Positions 1 to 8,425 of a DNA stretch of 64,000 bases are shown in pieces. The stretch's first letter is position 1; each line of letters starts with the position of its first letter. Under the pieces are notes generated by a model. That model did not search any database and was not told the origin of the DNA. It saw only the letters and a program-made list of their open reading frames with translations. The translations under genes and the position numbers were made by a program. Source of the stretch: Botryococcus braunii (taxonomy: Eukaryota; Chlorophyta; Trebouxiophyceae); contig KV908648.1 of the NCBI GenBank assembly GCA_002005505.1, forward strand, positions 86,710 to 150,709, written 5' to 3'.

Positions 1-951
1 CGCTTCTGTCAAGAGCTCTTTCGGTTGACCGGTTGTCGCTCTGCGCTATCTACAGCGTTTCATCCGCAGACCGACGGTCAAACGGAACGAATTAATAGGA
101 TTTTGGAGGATTATTTGCGTCATTACGTCACTGGAAGACACAACGACTGGGATAAACATTTGTGTGAGGCTGAATTTTCTTACAACAACACTTTTCAGCA
201 ATCAATCAATACTACTCCATTTAGGTTGACTTTCGGTCAGGATCCCACGATTCCCTTCCAGGAAGTCTATGAAGGTGTGACATCTTCTGTACGTGAGTAT
301 GTACCGGCAGCAGCAGAGTTTGTACGAAGGATGAGATGGGATCTAGAAAGAGCGCGGACATGTCTCAAAGCTGCGCAGGACCGCATGAAGGCATATGCGG
401 ACGCGAGGAGAAAAGATGCTCCTATTTTAAAAATAGGCCAACCTGTCCTCCTCTCAACAAAGAATCTGAAATTCAAGCATACTCGGACAAGAAAACTCTT
501 ACCTCGGTTTATTGGGCCTTTTCCCATCGTCCAGGAGGTATCATCGGTAGCTTTCAGAATTAGGCTTCCAAAAACTCTGAGGGTTCATGATGTCTTCCAT
601 GTTTCTATGCTTAAGCCTTATAAGGAAGGTGGGACGGTACAACCTCCTCCTCTACCTGAGATTATTGATGGAGAAGAGGAGTATGAGGTCGAGGCTGTGC
701 TAGCTCATAGGGAACGAAAGTTACGAGGTCGAAAAACTGCGCGAGAATATCTTGTAAAGTGGACCGGGTATCAGGATATTCATAATACTTGGGAGCCAGA
801 GGATAACTTAGAACACGCCAGGGCGGCGTTACAGCGGTACTGGGATTTAACCACGGAGCACAGGCCGGAACAAAAAGAAAAGGTGGACAAGAAACGTAAA
901 GGACGTGGTAAAAATGCTAAGAAGCAGCGGAAGCGCGCTAGGCGCGCTTAG
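1..951 (+). CDS. Ty3/gypsy chromovirus pol, C-terminal part: integrase end plus chromodomain (gyp-1)
   Basis: The frame is open from the first base, so the gene is cut by the window edge. Codons 21-33 carry the last integrase catalytic block (HPQTDGQTERINR), with the catalytic Glu at nt 85-87. A GPY/F-type region follows (GPFPIVQEV near codon 175), then a chromodomain at about codons 225-285 (YEVEAVLAHR, LVKWTGY, NTWEPEDNL). The protein ends in a lysine/arginine-rich tail before TAG. In this family the integrase inserts element cDNA and the chromodomain is thought to steer it to modified chromatin. No stop or frameshift is seen in this part, which looks less decayed than the copia remnant beside it. 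Family assignment is secure. Whether the whole element is intact cannot be judged. Confidence 0.92.
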   Translation, partial: RFCQELFRLTGCRSALSTAFHPQTDGQTERINRILEDYLRHYVTGRHNDWDKHLCEAEFSYNNTFQQSINTTPFRLTFGQDPTIPFQEVYEGVTSSVREYVPAAAEFVRRMRWDLERARTCLKAAQDRMKAYADARRKDAPILKIGQPVLLSTKNLKFKHTRTRKLLPRFIGPFPIVQEVSSVAFRIRLPKTLRVHDVFHVSMLKPYKEGGTVQPPPLPEIIDGEEEYEVEAVLAHRERKLRGRKTAREYLVKWTGYQDIHNTWEPEDNLEHARAALQRYWDLTTEHRPEQKEKVDKKRKGRGKNAKKQRKRARRA

Positions 952-1541
952 TGCTCTGGCAGGTCGGGTCGGCCCCTCGGTGCGTCCTTGGGCCACCTTG
1001 GAAGCTCTAAGCTTGGCCCTTAGAGTGTACCCTGGGGGTATCCCAGTACTAGAGCGCACTCGGATGAATAGGACGTAAGCGGGGTAGAATGTCTACCTCG
1101 GGTGCGTGCGGTGATGACCGCTCACCCTGGACAGGACTCGTCGAGGTAGGGTGTCGTCTACCTCGGGTGCGTGCGGTGCTGACTGCTCACCCTTGTCAGG
1201 TTTCGGACGTCAATCATGTAATGTCGCGACATCCGTGCTAGCTCGCGCTGTAGCGTAACGCCCGACGCAGATGGGTGGCCCCACTGCCGTTGGGTAGAAT
1301 TCCTATTGGACAGGACGGGCGAATTCATGTATGGACGGGACAGACTTTACATTGTTAGACGGACAGGGCTGGACAAGACAGGACAGGGCAGGGGTCTGGC
1401 ATTGGGCTGGGGACGCCAGACTAGTACCCGCGGACAGGACGTGACAGGACCGTACCTCTGCCAAGTGTGTTAGGTGCGTAGTGTAGTTGTTTAGAGTGAG
1501 TCTCCCTCTTGGCCGTGACGTCCAAGCTAAGGGGGGGAGGG
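952..1541 (+). other. gyp-1 3' untranslated region with 65-bp-spaced direct repeat, hairpin and polypurine tract
   Basis: No coding frame is seen between the integrase stop and the LTR. A block of about 45 bp starting GTCTACCTCGGGTGCG at 1091 recurs at 1156. A CTTGG/CCAAG hairpin lies at 1508-1526. The polypurine tract (AAGGGGGGGAGGG) ends at 1541 directly before the LTR. The hairpin sits where the related elements in this window have a GAGGAC-loop hairpin, but its loop differs. Confidence 0.75.
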
Positions 1542-1835
1542 TGTAACAGGAATAGTCGCGTGTTATAGGAAAATGACCGGACCACGAGGATTTGGACCTC
1601 CATAAAGGTCCCTTCGTGAGTTATGGTCCTCCACGCCAAGAAGTGGCTGCTTCACGCGCCAAGGGAGTGACCCCTTACTTGACAAGGCGCATTGGCGATG
1701 GAGACGGGGACACTTAGAACAGGATAGAATAAGGCTTTGGCAGAGGAAGGACCGGGCCGGACTGGACGGGTACTGAGGTGGAGCCCAAACAACTTGTAAC
1801 CATTGTTTTCGCATCCTTTGGCCGTTTCTACTGTA
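1542..1835 (+). repeat. Partial 3' LTR of gyp-1
   Basis: The LTR starts TGTAACAGG immediately after the polypurine tract. No matching end (GTTACA) is found before copia RNase H sequence starts near 1836, so the 3' end of the LTR appears lost at a junction. The exact breakpoint is uncertain by tens of bases. Confidence 0.65.
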
Positions 1836-2475
1836 TCAGTTGTACATTGCAAATACCACCAGGCCTGATATTTCACAGGCTGTGGGAGTGCTTTCCAGGT
1901 ACAGGATTACCCCTACTACTGCTCACTGGAATGAAGCCATCAGAGTGTTGAAATATCTGAAGGCAACCAGAGATCTCGTTTTGGTCCTTGGAGGGAAGGA
2001 CACAGAGCTTGAGGGTTTTGTTGATGCAGATTATGGTGGGGATCAAGATCATCGATTTTCCACTACAGGGTATGTAATCAGAGTGTTTGGTGGAGCTGTA
2101 GTTTGGGGGAGCAAGAAGTAGTCTGCAGTTACCACATCCACTGTAGAAGCTGAGTTCATGGCAGCAAGTGCAGCTGTCAAAGAGGCCAATTGGATGAAGG
2201 GATTCCTTGAGGAAATTGGGATTTCCCCATGGATTGTCAAGATTCACTGTGATAATCAGGGATGCATCAATCATCTCAGAAATCCAGTGTTCTCTAAGCA
2301 TACCAAGCATATCGCTATCAGCTTCCACTTTGCACGGGAAGCTATTGCATTGGGTCAAGTTGATGTGAAATACGTTCCTTCTGCAAGGAATGTGGCAGAT
2401 ATATTCACGAAGCCTTTAACAAGGCAGGTATTTCAAGGACATCGTGAGGCTCTGGGTTTGGCCAAGTTTTTGTGA
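1836..2475 (+). pseudogene. Ty1/copia RT end and RNase H fragment (cop-2)
   Basis: The translation opens in the copia block YIANTTRPDISQAVGVLSRY and runs through RNase H motifs: VDADYGGD, STTGYV, VVWGSKK, TSTVEAEFMA, CDNQGCI, NVADIFTKPL. This is the C-terminal end of a copia polyprotein. An in-frame TAG at 2119-2121 replaces the Gln that follows WGSKK in the other copies here, so the gene is dead. Everything upstream is missing, because the fragment abuts a gypsy LTR. It is followed at once by a polypurine tract (GGCAAGGGGAAG) and its 3' LTR. The family is related to cop-1 but clearly diverged. Confidence 0.9.
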
Positions 2476-2493
2476 GGAAAAGGCAAGGGGAAG

Positions 2494-3222
2494 TGTTATA
2501 ATAGTGACTAAACATTTTGGTGCCTTTCCCTCAGAAGAGTAATAGTGGCCAGATCAGCTCCAATTACCAGTGAGACAACTTATTAAAAAGAGTAATAGGT
2601 GGCAGAACCTAGAAGTTCTGCCAGAACCAATCTAGACCAATTGCACGTTAATAAGGGAGGATGAGGTAATCAGACACGGTTTGCTCGAAAGGATACATGC
2701 TCCTGGCTCGAAGGGTTGAGGCACTTGATTGGGACATCAAAAGCACTTCGGGTGTTTGCTACTTCACTGTTGCCAGTCAAGTCATCTCATTCACAGTCGA
2801 CACTGCTTGTTACTCGACACACAACAAGAGTGTCGCCGGGCTAAACACCCTCGTGCCGGGTCATACAGGTAAACTGCTGTTAGGACATCACATGCACAAG
2901 AACAATGGATTAGGAAAGGGTCTAGATAATGTGTAATAGAAAGGTGCTACTGCTTAGCTCATCGGACATCAGTAATGCAGACTATCAGTAACTTCGTAGA
3001 TAGAGTAGTTTGAATTGCTGAGTGATGAGAGAGAGCAATAAGCATTGTAAGACTTGATTGGGACATCAAAAGCACTTCGGGTGTTTGCTACTTCACTGTT
3101 GCCAGTCAAGTCATCTCATTCACAGTCGACACTGCTTGTTACTCGACACACAACAAGAGTGTCGCCGGGCTAAACACCCTCGTGCCGGGTCATACAGGGA
3201 ACGCCGAACTCAGAAGTTTACA
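2494..3222 (+). repeat. cop-2 3' LTR with splice-flanked internal repeat
   Basis: The LTR runs from TGTTATAATAG after the polypurine tract to TTTACA at 3222. Inside it a 146-bp block occurs twice (2723-2868 and 3052-3197). The first copy is followed by GTAAAC, a plausible splice donor after CAG. The second ends CATACAG before GGAACGCC, a plausible acceptor. A transcript starting in the first copy and spliced from 2868 to 3198 would lose exactly one repeat. The arrangement matches cop-1, cop-3 and cop-5. Confidence 0.8.
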
Positions 3223-3507
3223 ACAATCAAGTCTCCCAAACAGCTAAGGGACGGAGTCTTGATTGAGTATAGGAAGGTACTTGCTTTCAGCCGTCAGGAG
3301 CTTATCCGTGTGTAGATGCTCATTGACAGATCAACATGTAACGGAACTGGTTTGGAAAGATACTGGGCACATAAGGATGCCAGTCTTGTTCATGCAGTTG
3401 CATGTGTCTAAAGAGCAGACAGTCGTCAAGGACTGTAGCTGGAGAGGCACGAACTTACGACCTGTCTGCTTGCTTACAGGATACGCCACTGCCCATAACC
3501 TTTTACA
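3223..3507 (+). repeat. cop-1 copy A 5' LTR, 3' part only
   Basis: This stretch matches the last 280 or so bases of the copy A 3' LTR (ACAATCAAGTCTCCCAAACAG through GGATACGCC to TTTTACA). It keeps only the second of the two internal repeats. The first half of the LTR is absent. Confidence 0.85.
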
Positions 3508-3523
3508 GGTTATGGGCCCACGC
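3508..3523 (+). promoter_or_regulatory. Primer-binding site, half-tRNA type (cop-1)
   Basis: GGTTATGGGCCCACGC follows the LTR end. It is complementary to the anticodon arm of initiator tRNA-Met (GGGCCCATAACC), not to a tRNA 3' end. Drosophila copia is known to prime from an internal initiator-tRNA fragment, and the same site type recurs in cop-1b, cop-3 and cop-4. Confidence 0.8.
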
Positions 3524-3920
3524 CCTTCCAGCTGAGCCAAGGGCAGACAGGAGTGCGTGGCATCATCGGATGCATCTGTACTGGGTTTTCCACGGACTCG
3601 CCTGACGGCAAGAAGAAGTAAAAAAGGAACAACTGGATATTCACTCAGAAGGCCTACCGACAGAGTCTTCAATATCTTGGGAAGTTTTTTTTTCGTGAAG
3701 TGACCTGAGATTATCACCCGTCGTCGTTGTCGTGAGACCGTCAGTAGGTCCGGGTGGGCAAGCAATTGAATTGCTGAAGAATATTTTGCATATCTTGCAT
3801 ATTAAGGGTACATGCTAGACCTCGAAAGGGTGGAATACTTGAAAGTGCTGTGGTGTACTCCGGAAGGGTATACTTAAACCAGCTATGTCAGGCTGAACGC
3901 TGTGAGAGCAAGTGAAGTGT
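3524..3920 (+). other. cop-1 untranslated leader
   Basis: This is non-coding sequence between the primer site and gag. The same leader is found in inverted orientation before the gag genes of copies C and BD. No ORF or structure stands out. Confidence 0.5.
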
Positions 3921-5219
3921 ATGACCAGACCTCAAACTCGTTCCCAAAGCAAGGTTTCTGAAAGTAATTCCAGCAGTACAGAGACTATGGCAACACCAGC
4001 AGGAGGCAGCACGGCCTCCTCAGGAGCTGGACAGTCAGGACAGACCACTGGAGGCACTGCAGCCAGCTCGTATGCATACACGATGAACTCCTCCAATCCC
4101 AAGATGTCTACACAGCTGAAGGCTGATCGCACAAATTTCAGGGCCTGGCGTGAAGAGCTGGAGTCCTGCGCAAGGCAAAAAGGAGCAATGGGAGCGCTGG
4201 AGACAGCTATGCCTAAGACCGCAGAGAACGCAGCAGTAAAACATTTCATTTTGCAGTCTGTCCCGTCCATGTGGCACGACGAAGTCAAACAGCGGGGGAG
4301 CGCTTTTGACTTCATTCAGTGGATGGCAGACCGCTGCACTGGAGGAAAGGACAGGGAAATCAACGAGAAGTGGATCAAGGGGCTCAAACAAGGCATGGTA
4401 AAGGGAGAGACAGTGCAAGAATGGTGCCACCGAGTCATCAGTATTGCCGCCTGCCTGGAGGCCAATAACCATCAGCTGAGCGACCGCCAGATCTGCAGGT
4501 ATATGTATAAGGGACTACCTGCAGTCTTGCAGAACGACGCTTGGGCAATTACCTCCGCCAAGTCAGACCCCTACAACATGCTGGAGACGATTCTCACTGC
4601 CATTGAGAACTTGGAGTACCAGGATATCCCGCTGGCAGAGTCAGTGCAAGTCACAGCATCAGCTGCAGCAGTTATGGCAGCAGCAGCAGGAGCCGTGCCA
4701 GCTCAGGGTGGAATCCCTGGGCCTCCCCAAGGCGCTGGAGCTGCACCGGGCGCTGGAGCAGCACCAGGAGTGGGAGCTGGAGCACCTGCTGATGGTCAGG
4801 CCCCCCATGGCCCTTCAGCTCACAACGCTGGAGGCAGGGGGCGAGGGTCTGGACGTGGCAGGAGGCAAAAGGAGGAACTGGCGTGTCGCTTCTGCAACGA
4901 GACGGGATTTTTCTGGAGAGAGTGCCTGGAACTGAAGAGGCTGCAAGCTCTACGTGGCACAATGCAAGCTGCAAGTGCGGGCCCAGCTGCGTGGTGGGGC
5001 ACTGGAGCTCCTCAGCAACAAGCCAGCTGGTGGGATGCTGGCCAGTCCAGAGGAGGCCCTCCCGTGGCACCCTCACATGCTCCTGGATCTGTGTCCACTA
5101 TCTTCCCCTTCTTCCCAGGCTGGCATCTCCCACCACCACCTCCTCCAGGTGCTGGTGAGCCTATGTTCGTTTCGTTAAATGTGCTTACCCCTACGTCTCA
5201 TGGGGCTTTCAGTACCTAA
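3921..5219 (+). CDS. copia gag-like protein (cop-1 copy A), protease region deleted
   Basis: The ATG at 3921 gives a frame of about 430 codons. Features in order: a Ser/Thr/Gly-rich N-terminus, a capsid-like helical region (KADRTNFRAWREELESC, SAFDFIQWMADRC, LKQGM, VQEWCHRVISIA), an Ala/Gly/Pro-rich linker, and a zinc-knuckle region. The knuckle reads CRFCNETGFFWREC, so the His of CX2CX4HX4C is Phe here. Copies C and BD keep CRFCNxTGHFW. After a Pro-rich stretch the frame ends at TAA, where an internal deletion joins it to integrase. An extra C just after the ATG moves the start relative to copies C and BD, whose gag starts a few codons earlier. The product would be a capsid-like protein that binds RNA poorly, if made at all. 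Confidence 0.8.
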   Translation: MTRPQTRSQSKVSESNSSSTETMATPAGGSTASSGAGQSGQTTGGTAASSYAYTMNSSNPKMSTQLKADRTNFRAWREELESCARQKGAMGALETAMPKTAENAAVKHFILQSVPSMWHDEVKQRGSAFDFIQWMADRCTGGKDREINEKWIKGLKQGMVKGETVQEWCHRVISIAACLEANNHQLSDRQICRYMYKGLPAVLQNDAWAITSAKSDPYNMLETILTAIENLEYQDIPLAESVQVTASAAAVMAAAAGAVPAQGGIPGPPQGAGAAPGAGAAPGVGAGAPADGQAPHGPSAHNAGGRGRGSGRGRRQKEELACRFCNETGFFWRECLELKRLQALRGTMQAASAGPAAWWGTGAPQQQASWWDAGQSRGGPPVAPSHAPGSVSTIFPFFPGWHLPPPPPPGAGEPMFVSLNVLTPTSHGAFST

Positions 5220-6095
5220 ATGGAGACCTCAGCTCCATCCACGCCTCAGCAAAATGGACTTGCTGAGCGCATGAATCGGACTCTGAAGGAGCGCACAAGG
5301 ACCCTGTTGGTGCACGCTGCAGCAGACCCTTCCTTGTGGAAGGAGGCACTGGAGTCTGCCACCCTGCTGTACAACGTGGGCCCCACCACAGGCAGGCCTC
5401 TGACCCCTACTGAGATGTTCTATGGGGTAAAGCCTGATGTTGCTTCCTTGCGCACATGGGGCTGTGTGGCACATGTTCACATTCCCCCAGGTCAGCGGTC
5501 TGTATTTGGACCAAAGACCATTCCAGGCATGTTCACTGGGTATTGCCCACAGTCCAAGGCCTATCGAGTGTACGTAGGCAATGGTGTATGGAAAGAGAGC
5601 AGGGATGTTACATTCCTTGAGCATTTGAGAGGAGGGGAGAGAGTGGGTATGTCTAAGGTGCAACCTGGATCCTCTCAATGGCTCTCAGGAGCGTCCTCGC
5701 AGGGCAGGGGAGGCAATTCCAATGTCCCCAGCTCACCAACAGCCATTCCCGTGAATTTTTGGGAAGCAGAGGATGACCCAGTGGTGGAGTGCAAGCCCAC
5801 TGGATCTCCTGCTACCACTGCCAGCTCTCCAGAGGATCACAGCAGGCTGAGGAGCTCAGTCGGACCTGTGGCTGGAGCCCCCAGCAGCCAGGATGGTTCC
5901 CCTGCCACTTCAGAGACCTCACAGCAGTCATGGTCAGTGCTGGGCCATCTTCAAAATTTAGCTCGGGGGGGTGCTGAAACGCACTCGCAGCTGGACAAAC
6001 TGCAGAAGATGCAGGAGGGGGTCAGGTTCCAGGGGAAGTCTCAACATATTCTTCCCCCAGGAACCACCCTCACAAGGGATCAGCGTTATGAACAG
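5220..6095 (+). pseudogene. copia integrase C-terminal half and start of IN-RT linker (cop-1 copy A)
   Basis: The frame resumes at STPQQNGLAERMNRTLKERT, the third catalytic block with Glu in NGLAERMN. It continues through WKEALESATLLYNVGPTTGR, GCVAHVHIPPG and SKAYRVYVGNG, typical of the copia integrase C-terminal region. The zinc-binding domain and the first two catalytic Asp residues are deleted, so no active integrase can come from this copy. The Pro/Ser-rich linker is broken at 6095 inside ...RYEQ by the gyp-2 insertion and continues at 8426 with Q-A-R-R. Confidence 0.85.
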
Positions 6096-6299
6096 TGTAA
6101 TAGGTGTTTTGGTCCCTAGCGGTTTGGTAGCGCGTGTACGCGTTGTAGGTGTCTCGAATGTGCCCCTAATGTCGCGAGCATAAGGAACGAGAAGAAGACA
6201 CAAGAGAAGATAGAGCATGAGGCGGATGCCGTCTGTTTGTAACAGACTCTTATTGCTATTTCTTGGTCTCCGTGCCATTGTGTGATTTTCCCTGTTACA
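6096..6299 (+). repeat. gyp-2 5' LTR
   Basis: 204 bp, starting TGTAATAGGTG and ending CCTGTTACA. It matches the 3' LTR at 8222-8425 over its whole length as read by eye. Confidence 0.95.
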
Positions 6300-6303
6300 T
6301 TTC

Positions 6304-6315
6304 TGGTATCGGCGA
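6304..6315 (+). promoter_or_regulatory. Primer-binding site TGGTATCGGCGA (gyp-2)
   Basis: It lies four bases after the 5' LTR. It would pair with a tRNA 3' end reading ...CGCCGATACCA. The same core TGGTATCGGCG follows the 5' LTR of TRIM-1, TRIM-2 and gyp-3. Confidence 0.8.
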
Positions 6316-6380
6316 CTGGTTGCCGATCGTCGGATTGTAGTCGACCTTTGTGCGTTTTGTTTTGTCTTTCCGTTTCAATC

Positions 6381-7124
6381 ATGGGTAAACTTCGTATTTT
6401 TGAGCCTTCGTTGATAACTTTTCACCATTGGGTTGGGGTTGCTGAGTCGTATTTCACGCTCAACAAAACCGCGGAGGAAAACAAGGTTCATACGGCGGTT
6501 CAGCGGCTTAGTGCCGGGCCGACCAAAACATGGTTATCTTTTGCAATGTCTATGGAACCTGCAGACCGAGTTTCGTGGCCTCATTTTAAGCGAACCATGG
6601 CAATGGTGTACGACTCCGCTGATCATGCACGCACTGCACGGCATAAGCTAGATTCTGCGTCAATGGCGGGTACCCTTGAGGAGTACACGCAGGAATTCAT
6701 GTCTTTGGTAGGGGATGTTTCGACGGAGTACACTATCTCGGCTCAAGACCAGGTCCACCTCTTCAAAAAGGGGCTGGCCCCCTACCTGAAGAGTGCAGTC
6801 ACCCTTAACCCGGCCACAGGAGAAGACTTTCAGAATTTGGCAGCTCTTCTTCAGTATACAGCTCGGTATGACGCAGGGGTATCAGCTGAAGTGAAGACAC
6901 AGCACATTGCAGACAAGAAAAATGTAGAGACGCTTGTCGTGACGCCTCCCGTCGTCGATGTGTCAGATTTAGCAGTGGCAGCGGTAAACTTCAAGCGCCG
7001 AGCAGACACAGAGCTACCTTATGTGCTGCGTTGTCATAAGTGTACTGGCTTTGGGCATAAGCAGAGTGTCTGCCCCTCAAAAGATTACTTTGATCAGACT
7101 GGCCTCAAGAAGAAGCGTTGGTAA
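6381..7124 (+). CDS. gypsy Gag (capsid plus zinc knuckle) of gyp-2
   Basis: The 247-codon frame starts at ATG 6381 (MGKLRIFEPSL) and ends at TAA. It has a gypsy capsid-type core (FHHWVGVAESYF, KTWLSFAMS, YTQEFMSLVGDVSTEY, LFKKGLAPYLKSAV) and one zinc knuckle near its end, CHKCTGFGHKQSVC, with all four CX2CX4HX4C ligands. Capsid coats the element RNA and the knuckle binds it. The frame is undamaged. An intact gag in an element that has lost pol suggests either that its own Gag helps packaging or that the insertion is too young to have decayed. The gyp-3 Gag has the same layout (SVERYIERFVALLSDIEVEY, LFMKGLNVQLR), so these two are relatives. Confidence 0.88.
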   Translation: MGKLRIFEPSLITFHHWVGVAESYFTLNKTAEENKVHTAVQRLSAGPTKTWLSFAMSMEPADRVSWPHFKRTMAMVYDSADHARTARHKLDSASMAGTLEEYTQEFMSLVGDVSTEYTISAQDQVHLFKKGLAPYLKSAVTLNPATGEDFQNLAALLQYTARYDAGVSAEVKTQHIADKKNVETLVVTPPVVDVSDLAVAAVNFKRRADTELPYVLRCHKCTGFGHKQSVCPSKDYFDQTGLKKKRW

Positions 7125-8187
7125 TATGGTAAGTATTTGTTTTGATATTGCTCTGTGTTGATTCATGCACTTGTCAGCATGGTCTGAGCGAATGGGAGCT
7201 CAGGGTTGCCTTGCTTGTGATTGCTGCATGCTGACCTGTGCATAAGGAGGCCGGACCCGTGTCGAACGGTAGGCCTTGGCACGTCCCGTAGGATTTAGGG
7301 GCCTGAAGCATCGACGAGGACAGAGTTAGTTTTATCCCTAGACTAGAGGAGTCTCTATCTCATACTTTTTCTTAACCCTTACTTCACTGAGCAAGTACGC
7401 AGGGGCGGAGTCTAGCCATACTGACAAAGGGTGTTTTGCACCCTCACAGGTGCCTGCTAAAATGCCGACTGCACTGCGGTGGCAGGAGGGGTTCTGCGTG
7501 CTCGTCATTCAGTTCTCCTTCAGCAGGTACCCGGGGAGTTTCTCTCCGTGTCAGGGCTTTACGATGCACTGGGAGTAGGGGCCCCTGCTACTCGGTGACC
7601 CTTGTGGTTTTGTTCAGTGGGGTACCAAACAAGCTTAACACTAGTTACGCATGCGTACGTCGATGTTCTAAGGGGGCTAGTGGGGCTCCTGGGGTTAAAC
7701 CACAAGTCCTTACGGGAGGGGCTTGGCAGGTCGGGTGGGCCCTCTGGCATCCCTTAGTCACTGGGGGAAGGCTCTATGTGTGCCAACGGAGTCGCCGAAG
7801 AGGGGTTCTCCAGGAGTTAAGACTCCCGAAGACGAATGGAAGGGGGCTGGGCCAACGAGGGAGTCGCCCCTAGTCTGTGCATGCCTGGTGGATGAGATGA
7901 ATGTGCCCCAGCAGTGACAATGGGATCCATCCAGGAGGATAATTAATGCTTGATTGAACCGGTTAAGATATTTTATGCTTGTCATGTCATGGAGTTGTTT
8001 GTGTAAGCTGGACTTGGACTCGGACTTGGACGGGACTTGCTTGCATGTGTGCCTGCCTTGTTTGTCTGTATTGTTGTTATATGGTGGGGACCCCGAATAG
8101 ACGGCAGAAGGCCGGGGTCTGACGGGAGTGGAGGATGCCCAAGTTTGGGCGTGGCCCGTCTGTTCTATCCGTGTCTCATATTGCTCG
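7125..8187 (+). other. gyp-2 non-coding internal region
   Basis: About 1.1 kb with no convincing ORF. The forward frame at 7436-7873 has no recognisable motif and is probably chance. This region stands where an autonomous element has pol. Confidence 0.6.
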
Positions 8188-8221
8188 GTGAGCGAGGACG
8201 CTCACAATAAGGGGGGGAGGA
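8188..8221 (+). promoter_or_regulatory. gyp-2 GAGGAC-loop hairpin and polypurine tract
   Basis: GTGAGC (8188-8193) pairs perfectly with GCTCAC (8200-8205) around the loop GAGGAC. AATAAGGGGGGGAGGA follows and ends at the 3' LTR. The polypurine tract primes plus-strand DNA synthesis. The same loop recurs at the same place in three other elements here. Confidence 0.8.
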
Positions 8222-8425
8222 TGTAATAGGTGTTTTGGTCCCTAGCGGTTTGGTAGCGCGTGTACGCGTTGTAGGTGTCTCGAATGTGCCCCTAATGTCG
8301 CGAGCATAAGGAACGAGAAGAAGACACAAGAGAAGATAGAGCATGAGGCGGATGCCGTCTGTTTGTAACAGACTCTTATTGCTATTTCTTGGTCTCCGTG
8401 CCATTGTGTGATTTTCCCTGTTACA
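8222..8425 (+). repeat. gyp-2 3' LTR
   Basis: 204 bp, apparently identical to the 5' LTR, and followed by the target duplication AACAG (8426-8430). Confidence 0.95.

Larger units (their letters stand above)
6096..8425 (+). mobile_element. Non-autonomous Ty3/gypsy element gyp-2 (gag only), recent insertion
   Basis: The element is 2330 bp long. The 204-bp LTRs (6096-6299 and 8222-8425) look identical base for base. The target duplication AACAG is intact (6091-6095 and 8426-8430). It has a primer site TGGTATCGGCGA (6304-6315), a gag gene, about 1.1 kb of non-coding sequence, a GAGGAC-loop hairpin and a polypurine tract. No protease, RT or integrase is present, so it must be mobilised by an autonomous relative. 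Removing it restores the cop-1 reading frame. Confidence 0.93.

Noticed and set aside
7436..7873. A 145-codon forward frame in the gyp-2 interior
   Set aside because: Cys/Ser/Arg-rich without motifs, overlapped by antisense frames of similar length.
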